Shown piece after piece: positions 17,048-25,456 of a DNA stretch of 64,000 nucleotides. Position numbers and translations under genes: made by a program. The notes beneath the pieces were generated by a model that was not told where the DNA came from, made no database searches, and was given only the letters and a program-made list of their open reading frames with translations. Each line of letters opens with the position of its first letter. The first letter of the stretch is position 1. This stretch comes from Rhizobium sp. R711 (GTDB lineage: Bacteria > Pseudomonadota > Alphaproteobacteria > Rhizobiales > Rhizobiaceae), in NCBI RefSeq assembly GCF_002211365.1, contig NZ_LOKZ01000023.1, forward strand, positions 62,001 to 126,000. The letters run 5' to 3'.

Positions 17048-17767
17048 TCAGGCTGGTTGGGCGCGCCGTACATGACGTTCGATCAGGCCGAAAACGACGT
17101 TGGAGACAAGTGTGATGGCGAGGTAGAGGAGCGCTGCCGCCAAAAAGAAGATGAAATAGTGCTTGGTGCTTGCGCCGGCCAGTCGGGTGGCGAGCGCGAG
17201 CTCCTGGTAACCGACGACGGCAACCAGCGCGCTGTCCTTGGTAATCGACATCCACAGATTGGCAAGGCCCGGTAAAGCGTTCGGCAAGAGGGCCGGCAGG
17301 ATGATGCGCCGAAAACGCAATTGCGGTCCCATGCCGAAGGCCTTCGCTGCCTCGATTTCGCCCGCGGGAATGGCGAGGATCGCTCCCCGCAGCACTTCCG
17401 TCATGTAAGCACCCTGCACAAAGCCGAGCACTGCAACGGCGACGACGAAGCCATTCACCTCGATCACCGGCAGGCGAAATGTTGCCATGAACCGATTAAG
17501 CCCGTCGATGCCGGCATAATAGAGCCCGACGATTAAAATGAGTTCCGGAATAGCTCGAACAGCCGTTGTATAGAGGTTGAGCAGCAGGCCAAGCGGTCGG
17601 TTGCCGGAGAGCTTGCCAAGAGCGCCTCCCGTCCCGAGCAGAAGCCCGATCAGGAAGGCGCCCGCAGAAATCGCGATCGTGGAAGCGGCACCGGCGAGCA
17701 GCGTCCCACCCCATCCGGGTGGATAGGGTGAAAGAAGCTCGAAGATCCCCTGTCGGGCCGCCGCCAT
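17048..17767 (-). CDS. polar amino-acid ABC transporter permease, HisQ type
   Basis: A 239-residue permease of the HisQ/ArtQ group. The N-terminus has SPYPPGWGGTLLAGAASTI, and the conserved loop reads VLRGAILAIPAGEIEAAKAFGM followed by ALPGLANLWMSITKDSALV. It lies 12 nt after the binding-protein stop and 12 nt before the HisM-type start, in one operon read leftward. Confidence 0.93.
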   Translation of the reverse strand: MAAARQGIFELLSPYPPGWGGTLLAGAASTIAISAGAFLIGLLLGTGGALGKLSGNRPLGLLLNLYTTAVRAIPELILIVGLYYAGIDGLNRFMATFRLPVIEVNGFVVAVAVLGFVQGAYMTEVLRGAILAIPAGEIEAAKAFGMGPQLRFRRIILPALLPNALPGLANLWMSITKDSALVAVVGYQELALATRLAGASTKHYFIFFLAAALLYLAITLVSNVVFGLIERHVRRAQPA

Positions 17768-17779
17768 CGTCGGGACCGC

Positions 17780-18553
17780 CTACTTTGCGCCGTAGATATC
17801 GAAGTCGAAGTACTTCTTGGTGATCTCGTCGTACTTGCCGCTGGCGCGTACCGCAGCGATCGCGGCGTTGAGCTTTGCCTTCAGCTCGGCCTCGTCCTTG
17901 CGTAGGCCGCCGGACACCCCTGCCCCGAGAATCTCCTTGTCATCTACAACATCACCGGCCTTGCCGCAGCAATCCTTGCCGCTATCGCTTTTCAGGAAGG
18001 CATCGAGCGCAAGCGAATCGCCAAATACGAAATCGATGCGTCCGGCAGCGAGGTCCTGGAACGCCTCATCGAGCGTCTGATAGGTCTTCTCGTCTGCGAC
18101 ACCGGCAAAATACTTCTTGAAGTAGTCCGACTGAATGGTGGAGACTTGGATGCCGATGGTCTTGCCTTTCACATCGTCTGCGCTTGCGCCGACTTTTGCA
18201 TCCTTTGGCCCGATCAGCGTGCTGGGCGTGTTGTAATATTTGTCTGTGAAATCGATGACCTTCGAACGCTCAGGCGTGTTCGACATGGACGACCAGATAA
18301 CGTCGAACTTCTTGCTCTGCAGGGCGGGAATGAGGCCATCCCAGGACAGCTCTACAATTCTGCATTGCTCTTTCATCTCTTCGCATACGGCATTCATAAG
18401 GTCGATTTCCCAGCCTTGCCATTGGCCGGAGGCATCCTTGGCGAAGAATGGCGGATAAGATTCGTTCATGATGCCAAAACGGACCTCAGCCTGAGCGGTG
18501 ATGGCCGAACAAGCCAGCGCAGCGCTGGCAAGAAGCATGGGGAGCAGTTTCAT
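17780..18553 (-). CDS. amino-acid ABC transporter periplasmic binding protein (LAO/HisJ type)
   Basis: A 257-residue solute-binding protein of family 3. The signal peptide is about 22 residues (MKLLPMLL... cut near AQA). The mature part opens VRFGIMNESYPPFF and contains WEIDLMNAVCEEM, SWDGLIPALQSKKFDVI and ERSKVIDFTDKYY, the classic ligand-pocket segments of the lysine/arginine/ornithine and histidine group. The ATG at 18553 is chosen because the upstream in-frame residues are not signal-like. The actual ligand may differ, since the operon ends with a homocysteine S-methyltransferase. Confidence 0.92.
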   Translation of the reverse strand: MKLLPMLLASAALACSAITAQAEVRFGIMNESYPPFFAKDASGQWQGWEIDLMNAVCEEMKEQCRIVELSWDGLIPALQSKKFDVIWSSMSNTPERSKVIDFTDKYYNTPSTLIGPKDAKVGASADDVKGKTIGIQVSTIQSDYFKKYFAGVADEKTYQTLDEAFQDLAAGRIDFVFGDSLALDAFLKSDSGKDCCGKAGDVVDDKEILGAGVSGGLRKDEAELKAKLNAAIAAVRASGKYDEITKKYFDFDIYGAK

Positions 18554-18597
18554 TTTCAATTTTCTCCTGATGTTGTTGTAAGTGAAAGCGCCAGGGA

Positions 18598-19377
18598 TCA
18601 ACGGGTCAGCATGCCGGTGAACTCGCGGCAGCGCGCGCTAAGGGGAGCGTCGAAGATCTGCTCCGGGCGTCCCTCTTCCTCGATCCGCCCCTGGTGAAGG
18701 AAGAGGACGTGGCTCGAGACATCGCGCGCAAAACGCATTTCGTGGGTAACGATCAGCATGGTTCGCCCCTCCTCGGCGAGGTCGCGTATGACTTTGAGCA
18801 CTTCGCCGACCAGCTCCGGGTCGAGTGCGGACGTCGGCTCGTCGAAGAGCATCACGGACGGCTCGATGCAAAGTGCACGGGCAATCGCCGCTCTTTGCTG
18901 TTGGCCACCGGAGAGAAAAGCGGGATAAGCATCGCGCTTGTCGTAAAGACCTACCTTGGCGAGGAGCGCTTCTGCCTTCTCGATCGCCTCCCGGCGCGCA
19001 ACGCCAAGGACATGAACAGGAGCCTCGATAATGTTTTCGAGCACTGTCTTGTGTGCCCAAAGATTAAAACTCTGGAAGACCATGCCGAGGCCAACGCGCA
19101 TACGCTCGATCTGTCGCCAGCTCTTTGGCTGCAATTGCCCCTGATGCCTCCGCTTCCAGACGACTTCCTCCCCATTCACGACGATACGACCGCGGTCGGG
19201 AACCTCCAGCAGATTGATGCAGCGCAGAAAAGTACTCTTTCCCGATCCGGATGAACCAATGATTGAGATCACGTCGCCCCGACATGCCTTGGCCGAAACG
19301 CCCTTGAGGACTTCGTGCGAGCCGAAGCTCTTGTGTAGATCATCGACACGCAGTGCCTGGGAGGACGGTTCTGTCAT
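18598..19377 (-). CDS. amino-acid ABC transporter ATP-binding protein (HisP type)
   Basis: A 259-residue ATPase. Walker A is GSSGSGKST, signature LSGGQQQR, Walker B VMLFDEPTSALDPE, H-loop VTHEM. The insertion after Walker A (VVWKRRHQGQLQPKSW) is typical of HisP-like subunits. It is the first gene of the leftward transport operon and faces the divergent Lrp-type gene across a 164-nt control region with two phased palindromes. Confidence 0.94.
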   Translation of the reverse strand: MTEPSSQALRVDDLHKSFGSHEVLKGVSAKACRGDVISIIGSSGSGKSTFLRCINLLEVPDRGRIVVNGEEVVWKRRHQGQLQPKSWRQIERMRVGLGMVFQSFNLWAHKTVLENIIEAPVHVLGVARREAIEKAEALLAKVGLYDKRDAYPAFLSGGQQQRAAIARALCIEPSVMLFDEPTSALDPELVGEVLKVIRDLAEEGRTMLIVTHEMRFARDVSSHVLFLHQGRIEEEGRPEQIFDAPLSARCREFTGMLTR

Positions 19378-19426
19378 TCACAATTCCATAAGCAATCTGG
19401 GCAGAATATCTCGAAAGTTCGCGATT

Positions 19427-19467
19427 TTTGCGCGCAAAGCCAGACCAAATTGCATATTGTGCGCAAA
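19427..19467. promoter_or_regulatory. phased palindromes in the Lrp/transporter control region
   Basis: TTTGCGCGCAAA (19427-19438) is a perfect 12-bp palindrome. A related element, TTGTGCGCAAA (19457-19467), is centred 30 bp away, about three helical turns. Same-face spacing of similar sites between divergent genes is what an Lrp/AsnC octamer would need. The assignment to the adjacent regulator is inference. Confidence 0.5.
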
Positions 19468-19541
19468 AATCTCTTCTCATTGCGGGTTTTCGGATAGAAT
19501 GAACGAAACAGTTTGTGGCTCGATCGTCGAAGGAGACAAAA

Positions 19542-20021
19542 TTGGAAAAACCGGATCACTTTGATCGCGACATTCTCGAGCTCGTCCAGCGCAACTGCCA
19601 GCTCACGGCCGAGAGCATTGCCGAAGAGGTCGGCCTTTCGACCTCGGCGGTTCAACGGCGGCTGAAGCGCCTGCGCGAAGAGGGGGTCATCAAGGCCGAG
19701 GTTGCGATCGTCGAGCGCAAGGCGACCGGCACGCCCATGGTGTTCATCGTCGGCATGGAAATCGAACGGGACAATTACGACGCACTGGCGAAATTCCGGC
19801 TTTGGGCGGAAAAACAGGATCACATCCAGCAGGTCTACTATGTCACGGGAGCCGTGGATCTGATTGCAATTATCACCGCGCGTGACGTCGAGCACTATGA
19901 CGACATCGCAGCCCTGATCATGGCGGAAAACCCTCAGATCCGGCGCATGCATACCAACGTGGTGCTTCGCGATGTCAAGCTCGGTCTCTTTGTCCCGCTT
20001 TCTGCTCACGCCGGAGACTGA
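19542..20021 (+). CDS. Lrp/AsnC-family transcriptional regulator
   Basis: A 159-residue regulator: an N-terminal helix-turn-helix (FDRDILELVQRNCQLTAESI, then GLSTSAVQRRLKRLREEGVI) and a C-terminal RAM ligand domain (VYYVTGAVDLIAIITARDVE). The TTG at 19542 is preferred because AAGGAG sits about 7 nt upstream; a GTG at 19515 would add nine residues unlike the family. It is divergent from the amino-acid transporter and methyltransferase operon and is its likely activator or repressor, sensing an amino acid. Confidence 0.9.
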   Translation: MEKPDHFDRDILELVQRNCQLTAESIAEEVGLSTSAVQRRLKRLREEGVIKAEVAIVERKATGTPMVFIVGMEIERDNYDALAKFRLWAEKQDHIQQVYYVTGAVDLIAIITARDVEHYDDIAALIMAENPQIRRMHTNVVLRDVKLGLFVPLSAHAGD

Positions 20022-20593
20022 TTGGGAACTGCGCGCATGTGGCATTCGTTGCAAGTTGTCAAATGAGCGGCGTAGACATCGTCTCCGGTGCTCGTGCGTC
20101 CGCTTACCGGACGGATAAAACGACGACGATCGATCAAGGCAAACAGGCAATAATACTGCGGCCGCCTCCTGGCGATCGCGCGTGGAGTATGACATCAAAA
20201 CCAGTAACGCATCCTGGTTGTCGCCTTTCCGCGGTGAAAAGCATATTTCACGCCTTTGACAGATCTTAAAATCAGGGTTTACCCTTTCCCTCAGGGGAAC
20301 AGCTGACGAAGGCCGACCTGTGCTTGCTGCCACACCCTGTGCGATCGATGATATGCGTAAGATCGCTGGCTCTGCCCCCATCGGCAGACCTGCCGGCTCT
20401 TAAAAAACTCGAGGCCCATGCGGTCGTTTGCCCGATCCGATGTCGCTCGCTACGCAGGAATTGCAATCTCACTGAACGCCAGGCCCGGGCGAAAGGCTGT
20501 GGAAAGTCATCCTGCCACACCCTATCTACAGCTATGCCGGGTTTCCGATGCCCGATGCTGTGATATTGCCCGATCTCATTCGGGAGAGATTCG
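20022..20593. other. intergenic, no recognisable feature
   Basis: About 570 nt after the Lrp-type gene. Open frames here have no family motifs, and I see no RNA gene, remnant or hairpin that I would defend. Confidence 0.5.
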
Positions 20594-21232
20594 ATGGCCT
20601 TGATCGATATTCTGACGTCCGTGGCTCTCGCGGCGACTGCAACCGTCACCGCGTCCATTTCACCGGCTCAGACGTCAACTCCTACCTTCCGTCCATTCGG
20701 CGTTTCACAGGACGCCCTGCCCTCCGCGCTCGGCTGCAAGCCGATCTACGGCAATCAGCCGGACACGACAGGACAATATACGTGCAGCAGCTTGCCGGCC
20801 GGAAACGACCTATTCGACCAATATGTCCTCGCCTATGTCAGCGGGATGGGGATCTGCAACGTCGTTGCCGTTTCTCGCTACATCGACGATGATCAGCGTG
20901 GCACGACGACGCGGCAAGTCTACAAGGAAGCTGCTTCCTTGCTCGCATCCCAATTTGGTCCCGCAGACGAGAAGATCGATCATGTCGCTACGTCCAAGTT
21001 CGGGAAGGACGGAATGTTCAAGGAAGCGGTTATTTCCCAGGAGCGGCAGATCTTCGAGCAATGGGACAACCTGAGCACAAGGTTTCAAAATGCCCAATCT
21101 GCTAGCGTTACCATTTCGGGAAGCGAGGACGCGGGGTTGGCCGTCTACAGCATTCTCCGCTTCTCCCACAACGATGCGTGCCTTGCCAATCTTGAGCAGC
21201 AGACGGGGCTGTCCGGAGACGATGCGCAGTAA
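20594..21232 (+). CDS. putative exported protein of unknown function
   Basis: A 212-residue protein that I do not recognise. The first 25 residues are hydrophobic and Ala/Thr-rich and could act as an export signal, although the usual N-terminal positive charge is missing. Cysteines at about residues 48, 64, 87 and 196 could form two disulphides after export. A well-placed GGGAGAG lies before the ATG. The gene stands alone, and its coding character rests on the ribosome-binding site, GC-rich third positions and lack of a competing gene. Confidence 0.65.
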   Translation: MALIDILTSVALAATATVTASISPAQTSTPTFRPFGVSQDALPSALGCKPIYGNQPDTTGQYTCSSLPAGNDLFDQYVLAYVSGMGICNVVAVSRYIDDDQRGTTTRQVYKEAASLLASQFGPADEKIDHVATSKFGKDGMFKEAVISQERQIFEQWDNLSTRFQNAQSASVTISGSEDAGLAVYSILRFSHNDACLANLEQQTGLSGDDAQ

Positions 21233-21253
21233 TTGGTGCTGGCGAAAGGCTTG

Positions 21254-21277
21254 AAAAAAGGCCGCCAACTGGCGGCC
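21254..21277 (-). terminator. rho-independent terminator for the 21326-21763 gene
   Basis: Read on the minus strand, GGCCGCC-AGTT-GGCGGCC (21277-21260) is followed by six T (21259-21254). It ends the leftward gene whose stop is at 21326 and separates it from the convergent exported-protein gene. Confidence 0.8.
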
Positions 21278-21325
21278 CAAGGCGAAACAGCTCAGGCGTC
21301 CAATCGAGCCCGACCACGTTCCTGG

Positions 21326-21763
21326 TCAGGATATGAACAGTGCCCGCAAGCGAGAGAATAAACCCGGCCGTTCAGCACCGAGAATTCCGCGCACATGATG
21401 GGCTGCCGTTGCGGCGTTGACCGTCGCGCCGAAATGGCAATAGCAAAGAATATTGTGTAGTTCACCGTCGGTGAGACTGAAGAATTTTCTGGCCTGACCG
21501 TAGGTGTCATCTTCCAATCCGGCAGCCCGCAGGAGCGGATCTTCGAAGGCGACCGAAATCGGCGAGTTTTCACTTCGCAGGAGCGATAAGACTGACGTCG
21601 GCTGATGCTCCGTCTGATAGAGGGTCGCCAGCCGCCGATGCGGGTTCAACTCGAGAAGCTCCACCCAGCGCTCGAGACGTTCGGTTCGCGACATGATGCG
21701 GTGCGGATATGTTTGGTCGATATCCGCAATATTTTGCAGTTGCTCCAATGTCTGATGTTTCAT
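21326..21763 (-). CDS. small protein of unknown function (145 aa)
   Basis: No family recognised. The protein is soluble, with RTERLERWVELLE followed by HRRLATLYQT near the N-terminus, and ends LFSRLRALFIS. The ATG at 21763 has GGAG with 7 nt spacing, while an in-frame ATG 12 nt upstream has none. It is followed by a convincing minus-strand terminator, which supports it as a real expressed gene. Confidence 0.7.
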   Translation of the reverse strand: MKHQTLEQLQNIADIDQTYPHRIMSRTERLERWVELLELNPHRRLATLYQTEHQPTSVLSLLRSENSPISVAFEDPLLRAAGLEDDTYGQARKFFSLTDGELHNILCYCHFGATVNAATAAHHVRGILGAERPGLFSRLRALFIS

Positions 21764-21989
21764 GGCGGACTCCATTCGGCTGAAATCTGCGCAGCCCCAT
21801 TCACGCGTACGCTCTGTATAATTGAGCTAGGGGAGGCGAAAGCCCAATCAAGATAGCTTCGAAAGGATTTATGCAGACCGAAGCAAGTTGAATGACAGGC
21901 TGACTTGATGCGACACGCTGCTTACTGGCGCACGCGGCTGGCGACCGGCTCTTTGGTCCGGCTAATCGGTCCAAAGCAGCCCACGTTGT

Positions 21990-22733
21990 CGGAAACGAGG
22001 CGACTGAAAGCCGCACGGCGCATGATGTTACTGCGGCGGAGATTGACCTGACATTGGAGAGCGGACGCGTCTATGGACTCGTGGGGCAAAGCGGCAGCGG
22101 CAAGAGCACAAGACAGATCGCGCCGACAGCGGGTACCATCGACCTGAAAGGAGAGGTGCCTGCACGCTGGGGCGGCAGAACCTTTGCCCGTCAGATTGCC
22201 TACATGCCGCAGTTTTATGCCGACAACCGACGGCATGACGGTTCGCGAACTGGTGGCGCCCGGCCGCTTTCCCTGGCATGGAACGCTCGGCCGGTTTACC
22301 GGCAAGATCAAAAACTGGCCGATGAAACCATCGACCGCACCGGTCTTAAGCGTTTTGCCGACAGCTCGGTCGCCCGTAGTCCGGCGACGAGAGGGCAGCG
22401 CGCCTGGATTGCCATGATGCTCGCGCAGAATGCGCAATGCCTGCTTCTCGATGAGCCGACCTCGGCGCTTGACGTTCTGCACCAGGATGGCGTTCTGGCG
22501 CTGTTTCGTGAACTCAGCCACGAGCGCCGGCTGACAGTCGTCGTCCTCCACGATATCAATCTCGCCGCCCGCCTTTAGCGATGAAATTGTGGCTTTGAAG
22601 AATGGCCGCGTCCTGCCATGCGGTGCGCCTACCAAGATCGTGAATTGCGACATCGGTGAAATCGGTCTTCGATCTCGAGATGGGCGTCGTTGCGCATCCG
22701 CTTAGCAACGAGCCGATCACCTACATTCATTAA
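21990..22733 (+). pseudogene. broken siderophore-type ABC ATPase (FhuC/FepC-like)
   Basis: The frame through 22054-22578 has Walker A (GQSGSGKST), a Walker B region reading CLLLDEPTSALD, and LHDINLAARL. The stretch after GKST lacks several residues. The segment GMTVRELVAPGRFPWHG is in another frame (around 22215-22270). The signature is damaged (SPATRGQRAW in place of SGG.RQRAW). After LAARL a stop appears, and the normal tail (EMGVVAHPLSNEPITYIH) continues in a different frame to 22733. At least three indels make it non-functional. It has no transporter partner here; the other siderophore genes are 30 kb away. Confidence 0.85.
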
Positions 22734-22895
22734 TCAACGGCGTGCGTGTTCCACCGCCCCCGTCGAAGGTAAAAGTCTATTTATTTTATCGATTAAGAAA
22801 TTCGCTGGCGTCACGGCCGCCAAATAGGAAAAGTCTTGCCTCGAAGCCGCTTTCCCGATGCTGCATGGTGACGCTGAACAGAACGGGAGTAAGCC

Positions 22896-24113
22896 ATGAA
22901 CGCGCAACTGCATCACCTCGTACCGGACCGATCCGCAGCAATTGCTCTTGAGAATGAACACCAGGCGATCGCTGTCGCGCAGGAGCTGGCGAAACGGTTT
23001 CAGACAAGCGCATCAAGGCGAGATCGCGAGAGGTTGCTCCCTTTCGCGGAGCTCGACGCCCTGTCGCAATCCGGCCTGCTCGGCATTACGGTTCCGGAGC
23101 AGTATGGCGGGCTTGACGTGTCCAATTCGGTGTTGGCCGAGATCACTGCCATTCTTTCCGAAGCAGACGCATCGATCGGTCAGATCCCACAGAACCATTT
23201 CTACATCTTGGAGGCGCTGCGCACCGACGGAACGGAAGAGCAGAAGCGCTTTTATTTCAGCCGCGCACTTGCCGGCGACCGCTTCGGCAATGCTCTTTCA
23301 GAGCGCGGAACAAAGACTGTCGGCCACTACAATACCCGCATCACGCGCGAGGGCATCGGCTACCGCATCAACGGGCAGAAATACTACTCGACGGGCGTCC
23401 TGTTTGCAGACTGGATCGCGATCTTCGCGCTTAATGAGGAAGAGCAGCTGGTCATGGCCTTGGTGGCGAAGGGCATTGGGGGTGTAGAGATCATCGACGA
23501 CTGGGACGGCTTTGGTCAGCGCGTCACCGGCAGTGGCACGACCGTTCTCGACGACGTCCATGTCCGCGCTGATTGCATCGTACATCATCAAAAAGGATTT
23601 GAGCGTCCGACGACCATCGGCTCTGTCGGACAGATCATTCATGCCGGCATCGATCTCGGCATAGCTCGCGCCGCCTTCGGAGAAACGCTCGATTTCGTGC
23701 GCAGCAAGTCTCGCCCCTGGACAAACAGCGGCGTCGACCGCGCCTCGGACGATCCTTTGACGATCGCCAGGATCGGCCAGATCGCCATTCGGCTGGAGGC
23801 GGCAGCCGCGACGATCGAACGGGCCGGCCGTAAAGTCGACGCGGCACAGATCGACATGACGGAGGAGAAGGTCGTGGCAGCGACGCTTGCGGTGGCGGGT
23901 GCAAAGGTTCTTACGACCGAAATCGCCCTTGAAGCCACCAATACCCTCTTTGAACTGGCCGGGACAGCTTCGGTGAAGCTGGAACTCAATCTCGATCGGC
24001 ACTGGCGCAATGCACGAACCCACACCCTGCACGATCCGGTGCGTTGGAAGAACCATGTCGTAGGCAACTATCACCTGAACGGTGTCTTACCGCCAAAAAG
24101 TGGCGCCTTGTAA
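22896..24113 (+). CDS. SfnB/DszC-like flavin-dependent monooxygenase (acyl-CoA dehydrogenase fold)
   Basis: A 405-residue protein of the acyl-CoA dehydrogenase superfamily. The N-terminal helical domain includes GLLGITVPEQYGGLDVS, the middle beta domain DDWDGFGQRVTGSGTTVLDD, and the C-terminal helices end in DRHWRNARTHTLHDPVRWK. The last motif is characteristic of the SfnB, DszC and related FMNH2-dependent sulfur-compound monooxygenases rather than true acyl-CoA dehydrogenases. It probably oxygenates a sulfur- or nitrogen-containing substrate using reduced flavin from a separate reductase. It faces a second enzyme of the same family across a shared terminator. Confidence 0.85.
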   Translation: MNAQLHHLVPDRSAAIALENEHQAIAVAQELAKRFQTSASRRDRERLLPFAELDALSQSGLLGITVPEQYGGLDVSNSVLAEITAILSEADASIGQIPQNHFYILEALRTDGTEEQKRFYFSRALAGDRFGNALSERGTKTVGHYNTRITREGIGYRINGQKYYSTGVLFADWIAIFALNEEEQLVMALVAKGIGGVEIIDDWDGFGQRVTGSGTTVLDDVHVRADCIVHHQKGFERPTTIGSVGQIIHAGIDLGIARAAFGETLDFVRSKSRPWTNSGVDRASDDPLTIARIGQIAIRLEAAAATIERAGRKVDAAQIDMTEEKVVAATLAVAGAKVLTTEIALEATNTLFELAGTASVKLELNLDRHWRNARTHTLHDPVRWKNHVVGNYHLNGVLPPKSGAL

Positions 24114-24131
24114 TTGGATCAGTCAAAGCAG

Positions 24132-24159
24132 AACCCCATTTCCACACCGAAATGGGGTT
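24132..24159. terminator. bidirectional terminator between convergent flavoprotein genes
   Basis: AACCCCATTT (24132-24141) and AAATGGGGTT (24150-24159) form a 10-bp stem with an 8-nt loop. T or A tracts on both sides suit termination in either direction between the two SfnB/DszC-like genes. Confidence 0.75.
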
Positions 24160-24184
24160 TGTCGTTTCATGAAGGCGACGCCTC

Positions 24185-25384
24185 TCAGCTGTAGAGGCTG
24201 ACCTCGGGCAACCTGTCATTTAGAACGAATTCACCGACTTCCTTGGCCTTGTAGAATACCGGGTCATGGAGTGTGTGCGTGCGCACGTTTCGCCAGAATC
24301 GATCGAACCGATATCGCTGCGCCGTCGAGCGCGCACCTGTCAGCTCGAAGACGCGCGACGTGATATCGAGCGAGACATGGGTCGCGTGGACCTTGGCGGC
24401 GTAGGCTTCGGCTGCCGCTTCGCCGCGCTCGCGCTCCGTCACGTGATGCCCCTTGGCAAGGCCCGTCTGCACGGCTGTCGCGGCAGCGTCCGCCAGTGCA
24501 GCCGATGCTTTGAGCGCTGCCGTAAACTCGCCGATGCGCTCGAGAATGTAGGGGTCGTCGGCAGCGCGCTCGACGCCTGACGTCACCCACGGTCGGGTCG
24601 TCGTTTTGACGTAGTCGATCGCTGCCTGCAGCGCTCCTTCGGCCGTACCGAGATAGAAATTGACGAAGACCAGCTGAATCAGCGGCGTATTGAAAGTGGC
24701 AAGCACGGGCGACGCTTTACCCGGCGCGTCGACGAAATCCTCCTCGTAGATGGGGAAGTCGTGAAACTCGACGCTGCCACTGTCGGACAGGCGCTGGCCG
24801 AAATTGTCCCAGTCGTCATTGGCGGTGTAGCCCGGGCGGTTAGTCGGAACCGCAAAGCCAACGATCTTATCGTCCAGGCTTGCATTGGCGTTGATATAAT
24901 CAGAGATGTGCGCCGCCGTTGAGAAGGACTTGCGACCGTTGAGCACATAACCGCTGCCGCGACGCGTCAGCACAAGGCCGGGATCGCGCGGATTGACGGC
25001 GGCTCCCCAATACAGGTTCTTGGCGGTCGTCTCCGCCCCTAGACTGCGGGCGCGGGCTTCGTCGAATGCCCAATAGACGTACTGGCTGTTGACGAAGTGA
25101 TAGCCAAGCAGCTGGCCAACTGAGCTTTCGCCGCGTGCGAGAATGCGCGTGAGCCGCAAACCGTCCACCCAGTCCAGTCCGCCGCCGCCGATCTCTGACG
25201 CATGGAGGGCATTCAAAAGGCCAGAACTCTTGAGTTTGACGATCTCGGCAAGCGGTGGGCGCCCCTCGCGATCAAGATCGGCAGCGCGCCTGGAGAGATC
25301 GGCGGAAACGATCTCGGCGCGGGAGAATAGATCCTCTCGGCTGATACTGCGATTGGTGGCAAAAAGCACCTTGGGCTGGCTCAT
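24185..25384 (-). CDS. second SfnB/DszC-like flavin-dependent monooxygenase
   Basis: A 399-residue acyl-CoA dehydrogenase-fold protein, clearly diverged from the 22896 gene. It has GLLNALHASEIGGGGLDW, a central NDDWDNFGQRLSDSGSVEF, and the C-terminal RFWRNVRTHTLHDPVFYK. The HTLHDP tail and the FGQR-SGS core place it with DszC/SfnB-type monooxygenases. It lies 72 nt after the ribose-type binding protein (25457) in the same orientation, so uptake and oxidation are probably co-expressed. No flavin reductase gene is visible in the window. Confidence 0.85.
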   Translation of the reverse strand: MSQPKVLFATNRSISREDLFSRAEIVSADLSRRAADLDREGRPPLAEIVKLKSSGLLNALHASEIGGGGLDWVDGLRLTRILARGESSVGQLLGYHFVNSQYVYWAFDEARARSLGAETTAKNLYWGAAVNPRDPGLVLTRRGSGYVLNGRKSFSTAAHISDYINANASLDDKIVGFAVPTNRPGYTANDDWDNFGQRLSDSGSVEFHDFPIYEEDFVDAPGKASPVLATFNTPLIQLVFVNFYLGTAEGALQAAIDYVKTTTRPWVTSGVERAADDPYILERIGEFTAALKASAALADAAATAVQTGLAKGHHVTERERGEAAAEAYAAKVHATHVSLDITSRVFELTGARSTAQRYRFDRFWRNVRTHTLHDPVFYKAKEVGEFVLNDRLPEVSLYS

Positions 25385-25456
25385 GGGGCGGACTCCGTTT
25401 CTTGAGGTGGCACCGGCGGGGCATCATTGCCCCGCCGAGGGATCGAGGCGGGCGAC

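Noticed and set aside
19374..20381. A 335-codon minus-strand frame opposite the Lrp-type gene
   Set aside because: The plus strand encodes an unmistakable Lrp/AsnC protein with ribosome-binding site; the minus frame has no family features.
20272..20658. 128-codon minus-strand frame upstream of the exported unknown protein
   Set aside because: No motifs, no ribosome-binding site, and it overlaps the start of a better-supported gene.
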